Shown: positions 18,362 to 26,908, numbered from the stretch's first letter. The stretch: 64,000 nucleotides of DNA from Nocardioides marmoriginsengisoli (GCF_003725695.1 NZ_RJSE01000001.1:124001-188000), one strand, 5' to 3'. Program-made: numbers and translations. Notes: generated by a model from the letters alone, not told the origin.

Positions 18362-20094
18362 TGCTGTTCCGCCTGATCAAGGAGCATCTCCGCCCCTACC
18401 GCCGACCGCTCGCGATCGTGGTCGCGCTGCAGTTCGTCGGCACCGGGGCGATGCTCTACCTGCCCAGCATCAACGCCGACATCATCGACTTCGGCGTCGT
18501 CCCCGGCGACACCGGCTACATCCTGCGGCACGGTGGGTTGATGCTGGCGATCTCGTTGTTGCAGATCGCCTGCTCGGTGGTGGCGGTCTGGTTCTCGGCC
18601 CGGACGGCGATGGCCTTCGGGCGTGACGTCCGCGCCGCGCTCTTCCACCGGGTCGGCGGGTTCTCGGCGCGCGAGGTCCAGCACTTCGGTGCGCCGTCGC
18701 TGATCACCCGCGAGACCAACGACGTCCAGCAGGTCCAGATGCTGGTGCTGATGGGCGGCACCCTGATGGTCTCCGCGCCGATCATGATGGTCGGCGGCAT
18801 CGCGATGGCGATCCACGTCAACGTCGGCCTCTCCTGGCTGGTGGCCCTGGTGGTCCCGGTGCTGGCCGGGTCGATCGGCTTCATCGTGACCCGGATGATT
18901 CCCAGCTTCCGGGTGATGCAGGAGCGCATCGACGAGGTCAACCGGCTGCTGCGCGAGCAGATCACCGGGGTCCGGGTGGTGCGCGCGTTCGTCCGGGAGG
19001 ACCGCGAGACCAAGCGCTTCGCCGCGGCGAACAAGGACCTGACCGAGGTCTCGATCAGTGCCGGCCGCTGGCAGGCGGGGATGTTCCCGACGGTGATGCT
19101 GGTCGCGAACGTCGCGTCGGTGGCGGTGCTCTGGTTCGGCGGCCACCGGGTCGAGTCCGGGCAGATGCAGGTCGGCGACCTGACGGCCTACCTGTCCTAC
19201 CTGATGCAGATCGTGATGAGCGTGATGATGGCGACCTTCATGATGATGATGATCCCGCGCTCCGCGGTCTGCGCGGACCGGATCGTGGAGGTGCTCGACA
19301 CCGAGTCCTCGGTGGTCCCGCCCGCGCACGGCGTCACCGTCGAGACCGAGCCGGGGGTGCTCCGGTTCGAGGACGTCGGCTTCACCTACCCGGGCGCCGA
19401 CGTCGGCGTCGTCCGGGACGTCTCCTTCGAGGCGCGTCCCGGCCAGACGGTGGCGATCATCGGCTCCACCGGCGCCGGCAAGTCCACGATGGTGAACCTG
19501 GTGCCGCGGCTCTTCGACGCCACCGAGGGCCGGGTGCTGGTCGGCGGGGTCGACGTCCGGGACCTGGATCCGGAGACCCTCTGGGCCCGGCTCGGCCTGA
19601 TCCCGCAGAAGGGCTTCCTGTTCAGCGGCACCATCGCCAGCAACCTGCGGTACGGCAAGGCGGACGCGACCGACGAGGAGATGTGGGCGGCCCTCGAGGT
19701 GGCCCAGGGCCGGGACTTCGTCGCGGCGATGCCCGAAGGCCTGGAGGCGCCGATCGCGCAGGGCGGTACCAACGTCAGCGGCGGCCAGCGGCAACGGCTG
19801 GCGATCGCCCGGGCGCTGATCCGCAGACCGGACATCTACCTCTTCGACGACTCGTTCTCGGCGCTCGACCTGGCCACCGATGCCCGGCTGCGCGCCGCGC
19901 TCAAGCCGGTGACCGCCGAGGCGACCGTGGTGATCGTCGCGCAGCGGGTCTCCACCATCCGCGACGCCGACCTGATTCTGGTCGTCGAGGACGGCGAGAT
20001 CGTCGGCCGCGGCACGCACGCCTCGCTGATCGAGGAGTGCCAGACCTACCAGGAGATCGTCGCGTCCCAGATGAGTGCGGAGGAGGCAGCATGA
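18361..20094 (+). CDS. ABC exporter half-transporter with degenerate ATP site
   Basis: 577 aa: six-helix exporter domain (about 1-310) and NBD (about 330-577). Walker A is GSTGAGKST and the signature NVSGGQRQRLAIARA is canonical, but Walker B ends FDDSFSALD (Asp in place of the catalytic Glu) and the switch residue is Gln (VAQRVSTI) rather than His. This is the hallmark of the degenerate subunit of TM287/288-, BmrCD- and LmrCD-like heterodimers. It overlaps the partner gene by ATGA. Confidence 0.92.
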   Translation: MLFRLIKEHLRPYRRPLAIVVALQFVGTGAMLYLPSINADIIDFGVVPGDTGYILRHGGLMLAISLLQIACSVVAVWFSARTAMAFGRDVRAALFHRVGGFSAREVQHFGAPSLITRETNDVQQVQMLVLMGGTLMVSAPIMMVGGIAMAIHVNVGLSWLVALVVPVLAGSIGFIVTRMIPSFRVMQERIDEVNRLLREQITGVRVVRAFVREDRETKRFAAANKDLTEVSISAGRWQAGMFPTVMLVANVASVAVLWFGGHRVESGQMQVGDLTAYLSYLMQIVMSVMMATFMMMMIPRSAVCADRIVEVLDTESSVVPPAHGVTVETEPGVLRFEDVGFTYPGADVGVVRDVSFEARPGQTVAIIGSTGAGKSTMVNLVPRLFDATEGRVLVGGVDVRDLDPETLWARLGLIPQKGFLFSGTIASNLRYGKADATDEEMWAALEVAQGRDFVAAMPEGLEAPIAQGGTNVSGGQRQRLAIARALIRRPDIYLFDDSFSALDLATDARLRAALKPVTAEATVVIVAQRVSTIRDADLILVVEDGEIVGRGTHASLIEECQTYQEIVASQMSAEEAA

Positions 20095-22091
20095 GCGACA
20101 CCAAGCCCGCCGGCCAGCTCAAGGAGACCGAGCGCGTTCAGGCCGGACCGGGCGGTCCCGGTCGCGGTCCGTTCGGCGGCGGCATGGTCGGCCAGAAGGC
20201 CTCCACCTTCAAGCCTTCGGCGAAGCGGCTGCTCGCCCGGATGCGCCCCTACCGGATCAAGGCGGGGGCGGTGGTGGCGCTCACCGTGGTCAGCGTGGTG
20301 CTCAGTGCCGTGGGCCCGCGGATCCTCGGCAAGGCCACCGACCTGATCTTCGCCGGCCTGCTCGGCGGCAACCTCGGCCGCAGCCCGGAGTTCCGTCCGG
20401 GGGAGACCCGGGCCGAGGTCGTCGAACGCCTCCGAGCCGCCGGGGAGGACAAGCAGGCGGACCTGATCGCCTCGATGAAGGACCTGGTCCCCGGCCAGGG
20501 CGTCGACTTCGACAAGGTCGGCCAGGTGCTCCTGGTGGTGCTCGCCATCTACGTGCTCGGCTCCGCGCTGGCCTGGCTGGCCGGCTACCTGCTCAACGAC
20601 GTCGTCCAGGGCACCGTCCTGACGATGCGCTCGGACGTCGAGGACAAGGTCAACCGGCTGCCGCTGAGCTACTTCGACTCGCAGCCGCGCGGCGAGCTGC
20701 TCAGTCGGGTCACCAACGACATCGACAACATCAGCCAGTCGTTGCAGCAGACGATGAGCCAGCTGCTCACCTCGGTGCTCACCGTCTTCGCGGTGCTCGG
20801 CATGATGATCTGGATCTCGCCGCTGCTGGCGATCGTCGCGGTCGTCACGGTGCCGGTCTCGATGGTGGTCACCGGGCGGGTGATGAAGCGCTCGCAGGGC
20901 ATGTTCGTGCAGCAGTGGCGTCGTACCGGACGGTTGAACGCGCACATCGAGGAGACCTTCTCCGGCCACTCGCTGGTCAAGGTCTTCGGCCGGCAGGCGG
21001 ACTCGGAGCGAGTCTTCGCCGAGGAGAACGAGGAGCTCTACAAGGCCTCCTTCTCGGCGCAGTTCGTCAGCGGCCTGATCATGCCGATCATGATGTTCAT
21101 CGGGAACCTCAACTACGTGATCGTGGCCGTGCTCGGCGGGTTGCGGGTCGCCAGCGGCTCGCTGTCGCTGGGCGAGGTGCAGGCCTTCATCCAGTACACC
21201 CGGCAGTTCACCCAGCCGCTCTCCCAGGTCGCCTCGATGGCCAACCTGATGCAGTCCGGGGTGGCCTCGGCGGAGCGGGTCTTCGAGCTGCTGGATGCGC
21301 CGGAGGAGCCGCTCGAGGGCAGCACCGCGCCGGTGGACCCGAGCCTGCGCCGCGGGGAGGTCCGCTTCGAGAACGTGACCTTCAGCTACCACCCGGACAA
21401 GCCGCTGATCGGCGACCTCTCGCTGGTCGCCGACCCCGGGCACACCGTCGCGATCGTCGGACCGACCGGCGCCGGCAAGACCACCCTGGTCAACCTGGTG
21501 ATGCGGTTCTACGACGTGCAGAGCGGCCGGATCACGCTGGACGGCGTGGACATCTCCTCGATGCCGCGCGCCGCCCTCCGGTCGCAGACCGGGATGGTGC
21601 TGCAGGACACCTGGCTCTTCGAGGGCACCATCCGCGACAACATCGCGTACGGCGCCCCGGACGCCTCCGAGGAGCAGATCCTGGAGGCTGCCCGGGCGAC
21701 CTTCGTGGACCGGTTCGTGCACTCGCTGCCGGACGGGTACGACACCGTGATCGACGAGGAGGGGTCGAACCTGTCGGCCGGCGAGCGCCAGCTCGTCACG
21801 ATCGCGCGGGCGTTCCTCTCCGATCCGGCGCTGCTGATCCTGGACGAGGCCACCAGCTCGGTCGACACCCGCACCGAGCTGCTCCTGCAGAAGGCGATGG
21901 CGGCGCTGCGCACCGACCGGACCTCGTTCGTGATCGCGCACCGGCTCTCCACGATCCGGGACGCCGACCTGATCCTGGTGATGGAGGACGGTGCCATCGT
22001 CGAGCAGGGCACCCACGACGAGCTGCTGCTCGCGGACGGCGCCTACGCCCGGCTCTACAACGCCCAGTTCGCGGCTGCGGTGGCGGGTTGA
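20091..22091 (+). CDS. ABC exporter half-transporter, catalytic partner
   Basis: 666 aa. A Gly/Pro-rich N-terminal tail (GPGGPGRGPFGGG) precedes the six-helix domain, which has a long extracytoplasmic insertion near residues 95-135, and the NBD has Walker A GPTGAGKTT, a normal Walker B LLILDEATSSVD and switch His AHRLST. Its signature is NLSAGERQ, with Ala and Glu replacing Gly and Gln. With the upstream gene this gives one consensus and one degenerate ATP site. Substrate: probably drugs or lipids. Confidence 0.92.
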   Translation: MSDTKPAGQLKETERVQAGPGGPGRGPFGGGMVGQKASTFKPSAKRLLARMRPYRIKAGAVVALTVVSVVLSAVGPRILGKATDLIFAGLLGGNLGRSPEFRPGETRAEVVERLRAAGEDKQADLIASMKDLVPGQGVDFDKVGQVLLVVLAIYVLGSALAWLAGYLLNDVVQGTVLTMRSDVEDKVNRLPLSYFDSQPRGELLSRVTNDIDNISQSLQQTMSQLLTSVLTVFAVLGMMIWISPLLAIVAVVTVPVSMVVTGRVMKRSQGMFVQQWRRTGRLNAHIEETFSGHSLVKVFGRQADSERVFAEENEELYKASFSAQFVSGLIMPIMMFIGNLNYVIVAVLGGLRVASGSLSLGEVQAFIQYTRQFTQPLSQVASMANLMQSGVASAERVFELLDAPEEPLEGSTAPVDPSLRRGEVRFENVTFSYHPDKPLIGDLSLVADPGHTVAIVGPTGAGKTTLVNLVMRFYDVQSGRITLDGVDISSMPRAALRSQTGMVLQDTWLFEGTIRDNIAYGAPDASEEQILEAARATFVDRFVHSLPDGYDTVIDEEGSNLSAGERQLVTIARAFLSDPALLILDEATSSVDTRTELLLQKAMAALRTDRTSFVIAHRLSTIRDADLILVMEDGAIVEQGTHDELLLADGAYARLYNAQFAAAVAG

Positions 22092-22099
22092 TAAACCCG

Positions 22100-22128
22100 T
22101 TGTCCGGGCCCGGCGGCCGACGTACCGT
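22100..22128 (+). promoter_or_regulatory. Probable promoter of the 22.16-kb small transcript
   Basis: TTGTCC (22100-22105), a 17-bp spacer and TACCGT (22123-22128) make a good housekeeping-type promoter directly after the ABC operon. Transcription would start near 22135, a few bases before an extended ribosome-binding sequence. Confidence 0.5.
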
Positions 22129-22159
22129 GGTCGCACACGGAAAGGAGGTGGTCCCAGAA

Positions 22160-22198
22160 ATGCATTCTTCTAGGACGAGTGAGGTGGCTGCTAGCTAG
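22160..22198 (+). CDS. 12-codon ORF behind an extreme Shine-Dalgarno sequence
   Basis: AAAGGAGGTGGTCC (22141-22154) can pair over 14 nt, with one G-U, to the standard 3' end of 16S rRNA (GGATCACCTCCTTT). ATG 22160 opens MHSSRTSEVAAS and stops at TAG 22196-22198. A 16-bp perfect palindrome, GCTGCTAGCTAGCAGC (22187-22202), covers the stop codon. The unit has its own promoter. It may be a leader peptide, a ribosome-pausing element or a small regulatory RNA. Coding status is not proven. Confidence 0.45.
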   Translation: MHSSRTSEVAAS

Positions 22199-22276
22199 CA
22201 GCACCCGAGCCCCTTCCGCTCCTTGAGCCGACCGGGGCGATCGCTGGCGGCTGCCGGCGAATCCACAGCAGCCACC

Positions 22277-22337
22277 CGACCCGCAGGCGCGCCGGTAGTC
22301 CACCGGCCCGGGCCCTTCGGCCCACGCCTGCGGGTCG
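22277..22337 (+). other. Three-way-junction-like RNA structure or complex terminator
   Basis: A 13-bp perfect outer stem (22277-22289 with 22325-22337; core GACCCGCAGGCG) encloses two hairpins: GCCGGT/ACCGGC (22291-22296, 22302-22307) and GGGCC/GGCCC (22310-22314, 22319-22323, loop CTTC). It follows the 12-codon ORF by about 80 nt. It could be the 3' end of that transcript. No U-tract. Confidence 0.5.
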
Positions 22338-22343
22338 CTGCGT

Positions 22344-22429
22344 TCCCGGACGTCGAGCCTGTCGAGACGAGGTGAGCCGCCTCGACTCCCGGACGTCGAG
22401 CCTGTCGAGACGAGGTGAGCCGCCTCACA
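22344..22429. repeat. Two tandem 43-bp repeats containing the dispersed palindrome
   Basis: The units 22344-22386 and 22387-22429 match except at the last few bases. Each has CGTCGAGCCTGTCGAGACG, the same inverted repeat seen at 3522, 29742 and 56142. Confidence 0.8.
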
Positions 22430-22433
22430 GACG

Positions 22434-22459
22434 GTTGCGCAACGCAACTAAATAGTTGC
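22434..22459. promoter_or_regulatory. Probable MarR operator upstream of the second MFS exporter
   Basis: GTTGCGCAAC (22434-22443) and GCAACTAAATAGTTGC (22444-22459) are two abutting perfect palindromes sharing the half-site GCAAC/GTTGC. They end 11 bp before the exporter ATG at 22471. The MarR encoded at the end of this two-gene operon is the likely binder. Confidence 0.6.
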
Positions 22460-22470
22460 AGAATACAACT

Positions 22471-24087
22471 ATGACTTCCACCCTTCCGTCTGAAGTGCGG
22501 GCACCGGCCGGCGATCCCGGCCCGATGTCGCACCGCGAGATCCTCGAGGCCCTCTCCGGCCTCCTCCTGGCGATGTTCGTCGCGATGCTCTCGAGCACCG
22601 TCGTCTCCAACGCCCTGCCCAGCATCGTCAGCGACCTGAACGGCAGCCAGTCCGGCTACACCTGGGTCGTCGTGGCCACCCTGCTGACCATGACCGCGTC
22701 GACCCCGATCTGGGGCAAGCTGGCCGACCTCTTCGACAAGAAGCTGCTCGTCCAGTCCGCCCTCGTCATCTACGTGATCGGGTCGCTGATCGCGGCACTG
22801 GCCCCGTCGATGGGCGTCCTCATCGGCGCCCGCGCCTTCCAGGGCCTCGGCGTCGGCGGTCTCACCGCCCTGGTCCAGGTCGTGATCGCCTCGATGGTCG
22901 CGCCCCGCGAGCGCGGCCGGTACTCCGGCTACATCGGTGCCGTGTTCGCGATCGCCACCGTCAGCGGGCCGCTGATCGGCGGCCTCCTCGTCGACGTGCC
23001 CGGCCTCGGCTGGCGCTCCTGCTTCTACGTCGGCATCCCGATCGCGGCGATCGCCTTCGTGGTGCTGCAGAAGACCCTGCACCTGCCCGTCGTACGGCGC
23101 CAGGTCAGCATCGACTACCTCGGCGCCGGCCTGATCGCCGGTGGCGTCTCGACCCTGCTGATCTGGGTGTCGCTGGCCGGCAACGACTTCGGCTGGACCT
23201 CGGGCACCAGCTACCTGCTGGTCGCGCTCGGCGTGCTGCTGCTCGCAGCCGCCGTGTACGTCGAGGCCAAGGTCGCCGTCGAGCCGATCATCCCGGTGCA
23301 CCTGTTCGCCGACCGGACCACGTCGCTGGCGGTGACCGCGAGCATCTTCGTCGGTGTCGCGATGTTCGGCGCCACCGTCTACCTGTCGCAGTACTTCCAG
23401 ATCGCCCGCGGGATGACCCCGACGCACGCCGGGCTGATGTCGATCGCGATGGTCGGCGGCCTGCTGGTCTCCAGCATCGTCAGCGGCCGGGTGATCACCG
23501 CGACCGGTCGCTGGAAGGGCTTCCTGGTCGGCGGCATGGTCCTGGTGATCGCCGGCCTGGTCCTGCTCAGCACCATCGACGAGCGGACGCCGCTGGTGGT
23601 CGTCGGGCTCTTCATGGCCGTGGTCGGCGTCGGCCTCGGGTCGACGATGCAGAACCTGGTGCTGGCCGTCCAGAACAACGCGGCCGAGTCGGACATCGGC
23701 TCGGCGAGCGCCGTGGTGACCTTCTTCCGGTCGATGGGCGGCTCGATCGGCGTGTCCGCCCTCGGCGCGCTGCTCAGTGCCCAGGTCGCCGACAAGGTGA
23801 GCACCGGCTTGGCCCACCTGGGCATCCGCGACACCGGCCACCAGAGCCACGAGATCCCGGACCTGTCGTCGCTGCCGGCGCCCGTTCGCGAGGTCTTCGA
23901 GCACGCCTTCGGGTCGGCCACCGGCGAGCTGTTCCTGGTCGCCACCCCGTTCGCGGTGCTCGCGCTGGTCGCGGTGCTGTTCATCAAGGAGGTGCCGCTG
24001 CGGACCACGGTGTCCGTACCGGAGCCGCTGCTGGAGCCGGTGGTCGACGAGGTCGTCGAGGCCGAGGTCGTCAGGGTCGCCCGATGA
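22471..24087 (+). CDS. DHA2-family multidrug MFS exporter (14 TM)
   Basis: 538 aa with 14 hydrophobic segments. The first helix motif is LSSTVVSNALPSIVSDL, motif A GKLADLFDKK, and the drug-antiporter motif C region reads AVFAIATVSGPLIGGLL. It belongs to the EmrB/QacA antiporters. ATG 22471 was chosen over TTG 22456 because the latter lies in the operator. The stop overlaps the MarR start (ATGA), so the pump and its regulator are co-translated. Confidence 0.9.
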   Translation: MTSTLPSEVRAPAGDPGPMSHREILEALSGLLLAMFVAMLSSTVVSNALPSIVSDLNGSQSGYTWVVVATLLTMTASTPIWGKLADLFDKKLLVQSALVIYVIGSLIAALAPSMGVLIGARAFQGLGVGGLTALVQVVIASMVAPRERGRYSGYIGAVFAIATVSGPLIGGLLVDVPGLGWRSCFYVGIPIAAIAFVVLQKTLHLPVVRRQVSIDYLGAGLIAGGVSTLLIWVSLAGNDFGWTSGTSYLLVALGVLLLAAAVYVEAKVAVEPIIPVHLFADRTTSLAVTASIFVGVAMFGATVYLSQYFQIARGMTPTHAGLMSIAMVGGLLVSSIVSGRVITATGRWKGFLVGGMVLVIAGLVLLSTIDERTPLVVVGLFMAVVGVGLGSTMQNLVLAVQNNAAESDIGSASAVVTFFRSMGGSIGVSALGALLSAQVADKVSTGLAHLGIRDTGHQSHEIPDLSSLPAPVREVFEHAFGSATGELFLVATPFAVLALVAVLFIKEVPLRTTVSVPEPLLEPVVDEVVEAEVVRVAR

Positions 24088-24530
24088 GCACCGCCGACCG
24101 CGACGAGGCGACCGCCTCGCTGGAGCACCAGATCGCGATGCTGCTGCGCCGGGTACGCCGGGGGACGGCCGAGCGGGCCGCGCTGGTGCACCCGGACCTG
24201 CACCCGACGTCGTACTCGCTGCTCTTCACGCTGGTCGACTTCGGGCCGCGGCGGGCCCGCGAGCTGGCGGAGATGTTCGCGCTCGACAAGGGCGCCGTCA
24301 GCCGGGTGGTGCACCAGCTGGTCGAGCTCGGGTTCGTCGAGCGGACGCCGGACCCGGACGACGGCCGGGCCCAGATCCTGGCCGCCACCCCGGCCGCGCT
24401 GACCCGGTTCGAGGAGGCCCGGGCCGGTCGCCGCAAGCACCTCGACCAGCGGCTCTCGGACTGGGGGACCGACGAGATCGCCGAGCTCGCCGCCGGCCTG
24501 GCCCGGTTCAACGACGTCAGCCCGGAGTGA
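24084..24530 (+). CDS. MarR-family repressor
   Basis: 148 aa. The winged HTH reads RARELAEMFALDKGAVSRVVHQLVELGFVERT with wing DPDDGRAQILAATPAA. As the second gene of the exporter operon it probably binds the GTTGC/GCAAC palindromes at 22434-22459 and autoregulates the pair. Confidence 0.88.
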   Translation: MSTADRDEATASLEHQIAMLLRRVRRGTAERAALVHPDLHPTSYSLLFTLVDFGPRRARELAEMFALDKGAVSRVVHQLVELGFVERTPDPDDGRAQILAATPAALTRFEEARAGRRKHLDQRLSDWGTDEIAELAAGLARFNDVSPE

Positions 24531-24577
24531 CCCGCGGCGACGGACCGGTTTCGGCTGCGAAACGGACGGAACGGACA

Positions 24578-24583
24578 TAGAGT
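24578..24583 (+). promoter_or_regulatory. -10 box TAGAGT for a leaderless kinase gene
   Basis: TAGAGT lies 6 nt before the GTG at 24590; there is no ribosome-binding sequence in the gap. Confidence 0.5.
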
Positions 24584-24589
24584 CGTCCG

Positions 24590-26182
24590 GTGGACGACGA
24601 CTCTGGACTCGCCGGGCGACGCGAGACCTCCAGCCTGCTGGACGCGGTCCTGCTGATCAGCTCCGACCTGGACCTGCGAGGCGCCCTGGAGCGGCTGGTC
24701 CGCGCCTCGTGCACGCTGACCGGCGCGCGGTACGGCTTCCTGGGCCTGTTGGACGAGAACGGTGAGATCGCGGACTTCGTGATCCACGGCCTGGCCGACG
24801 AGGAGATCGCGGCGATCTCCTCGCTGCCGACCGGCAAGGGCATCCTCGGGGTGCTGATCGAGGACCCGCAGCCGCTGCGCCTCGACGTCCTCTCCGACCA
24901 CGAGCGGTCGGTCGGCTTCCCGGCCAACCACCCGCCGATGACGACCTTCCTCGGGGTGCCGGTCCGGGTCGACGGCCGCGTCTACGGCAACCTCTACCTG
25001 ACCGAGAAGGCCGGCGGCGCGTCGTTCACCGAGTCCGACGAGGGGCTCCTCGAGGTGCTCGCCCAGGTCGCCGGCTTCGTGATCGGCAACGCCCGGACCC
25101 ATGCGGCCGCGCAGCAGCGGCACCGCTGGCTCGAGGCCAGCGTCGCGATGTCGGACCAGCTGCAGGACGCGGCCCGGTCCGCGCACGCGCTCGCCGGGGT
25201 GGCCGCGCACCTGCGCGCGGTCGCGGACGCGCTGCTGGTCGTCGTGGTCCGCGACGCCGACGACGGTCCGGTCGTGGTCGGCGTCGACCGCGCCGCGTCC
25301 GAGGCCGCTACCGGGATCTCCGTGGGCGAGCTCGTCGACGGGATGCGCGCGGCCCTGGCCACGGCGAGCACGACCTCGGAGGCGGCGATCGTCGGGAGGG
25401 TCGGCGGGACTACCCGGCTGGTCGTCCCGGTGCTCTCCCAGGTCGCCCCCGACCACCTGCTCGTCGTCGTCCTCGACGATGCCGCGCTCGGGGTAGAGGG
25501 CCCCGACCTCGACCTGTTCGTGGCCTTCGCCGGCCAGGCCTCGCTCGCGCTGGACCGGACCCAGGCGCTCGCCGACCGCCAGGACCACGTGCTGATCGCC
25601 GACCGCGACCGGATCGCCCGCGACCTCCACGACACCGTGATCCAGCGGCTCTTCGCGACCGCGCTCCAGCTCCAGGGCCTCCGTCGTACGGTGCTGCTGG
25701 ACGAGGCGAAGGTCCGGCTCGGCGAGGCGGTCAGCGAGCTCAACGCGACCATCCGGGACATCCGCTCGACCATCTTCGAGCTGCGCCACGACGACGGCGG
25801 GTCGCTGAAGACCGAGATCAGGACCCTGGCCAAGGAGTACGTCCAGATCCTCGGCTTCACGCCCTTCGTCCGGATCCGCGGCCCGGTCGACGTCGCCGTA
25901 CCGGTGGAGGTCGCCGAGAACCTGATCGCCACGATGCGCGAGGCGCTCTCCAACGTGGCGCGTCACGCCGAGGCGGACGCCTGCGTCGTGGAGGTGGAGG
26001 TCTCCCAGGGGAGGTTGCTCCTCCGGATCACCGACAACGGGCGCGGGATCGACGGCGAGGTCGCCGAGAGCGGGTTGCGCAACATGCGGGACCGGGCCGT
26101 CGAGGCCGGCGGAGGGTTCCGGATCGGGCTCGAGGAACCGCACGGGACACTGCTGGAGTGGCACGTCCCCTTGGAAGCCTGA
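24590..26182 (+). CDS. GAF-domain sensor histidine kinase, DevS/DosT-like
   Basis: 530 aa, no membrane helix. GAF-A (about 15-172) reads GFPANHPPMTTFLGVPVRVDGRVYGNLYLTEK in two conserved blocks; His114 and Tyr136 are 22 apart, the spacing of haem ligand His149 and distal Tyr171 in mycobacterial DevS. A weaker second GAF-like region (about 175-325) follows, then HisKA_3 with His347 in RDLHDTVIQRLFA and an HATPase domain. It probably senses O2, NO or redox state. No response regulator is adjacent. Confidence 0.9.
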   Translation: MDDDSGLAGRRETSSLLDAVLLISSDLDLRGALERLVRASCTLTGARYGFLGLLDENGEIADFVIHGLADEEIAAISSLPTGKGILGVLIEDPQPLRLDVLSDHERSVGFPANHPPMTTFLGVPVRVDGRVYGNLYLTEKAGGASFTESDEGLLEVLAQVAGFVIGNARTHAAAQQRHRWLEASVAMSDQLQDAARSAHALAGVAAHLRAVADALLVVVVRDADDGPVVVGVDRAASEAATGISVGELVDGMRAALATASTTSEAAIVGRVGGTTRLVVPVLSQVAPDHLLVVVLDDAALGVEGPDLDLFVAFAGQASLALDRTQALADRQDHVLIADRDRIARDLHDTVIQRLFATALQLQGLRRTVLLDEAKVRLGEAVSELNATIRDIRSTIFELRHDDGGSLKTEIRTLAKEYVQILGFTPFVRIRGPVDVAVPVEVAENLIATMREALSNVARHAEADACVVEVEVSQGRLLLRITDNGRGIDGEVAESGLRNMRDRAVEAGGGFRIGLEEPHGTLLEWHVPLEA

Positions 26183-26197
26183 GCGAGCTCAGGCTTC
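26174..26197. terminator. Bidirectional hairpin between the kinase and the methyltransferase
   Basis: GAAGCCTGAG (26174-26183) pairs perfectly with CTCAGGCTTC (26188-26197) with a 4-nt loop, overlapping the 3' ends of both convergent genes. Confidence 0.65.
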
Positions 26198-26908
26198 GGG
26201 GAGCCAGACCTTCTTGGCCAGCAGGAGCCCGTCGCCCACGGGGAGCAGGGCGGGGACGAGGGATTCGTGCTCGTTGACGACCCGGCAGAGCTCGCGGATC
26301 GCGATCGTCTCGGGGTCGCGCTGGGCGGGGTCGGCGACCCGGTCGTGCCAGAGCGCGTTGTCGAACGCCACCACACCGCCGGGGCGGAGCAGGCGGAGCG
26401 CCTCGCCGAGGTATTCCGGGTACTCCTGCTTGTCGCCGTCGGCGAACACGATGTCGTAGTGCCCGTCGGTCAGCCGGGGCAGGACCTCCAGGGCCGCGCC
26501 GGGGATGAGCCGGGCGCGCTGGGACGGGATGCCGGCCTCGGTGAAGGTCTCCTTCGCGAGCCGCTGGTGCTCGGCCTCGGTGTCGACCGAGGTCAGGACC
26601 CCGTCGGGACGCATCCCGCGCAGCATCCACAACCCGGAGACGCCGGTGCCGGTGCCGATCTCGACGACGGCCCGGGCATCGAGGACCGAGGCGAGGAAGC
26701 GCAGGGCTGCGCCGCTGCCGGCACCGATCGGGTCGACCCCGACCTCCTCCGCACGCGCCCGAGCATTCGCCAGGACGGTGTCCTCGGCGACGTACTCCTC
26801 GGAGTAGCTCCAGCTCGCGGGCTTCGGTGCGGTGACGATGACGTCCTCCTGGTCGGATGTGCGTTGGGTGGACTGTACCGCCGCCACCGGGTCGGATCGC
26901 GGGAACAC
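26189..26908 (-). CDS. Class I O-methyltransferase (Rv1220c-like)
   Basis: 239 aa. SAM motif VVEIGTGTGVSGLWML, acidic LTSVDTEAEH and the metal/catalytic-type stretch IVFADGDKQEYPEY place it in the catechol-O-methyltransferase-like Methyltransf_3 family. It is divergent from a SigE-type sigma factor, exactly as in mycobacteria. The substrate is unknown. GTG 26908 is the only usable start upstream of the conserved region, although the first 25 residues look poorly conserved. Confidence 0.85.
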   Translation of the reverse strand: MFPRSDPVAAVQSTQRTSDQEDVIVTAPKPASWSYSEEYVAEDTVLANARARAEEVGVDPIGAGSGAALRFLASVLDARAVVEIGTGTGVSGLWMLRGMRPDGVLTSVDTEAEHQRLAKETFTEAGIPSQRARLIPGAALEVLPRLTDGHYDIVFADGDKQEYPEYLGEALRLLRPGGVVAFDNALWHDRVADPAQRDPETIAIRELCRVVNEHESLVPALLPVGDGLLLAKKVWLPEA

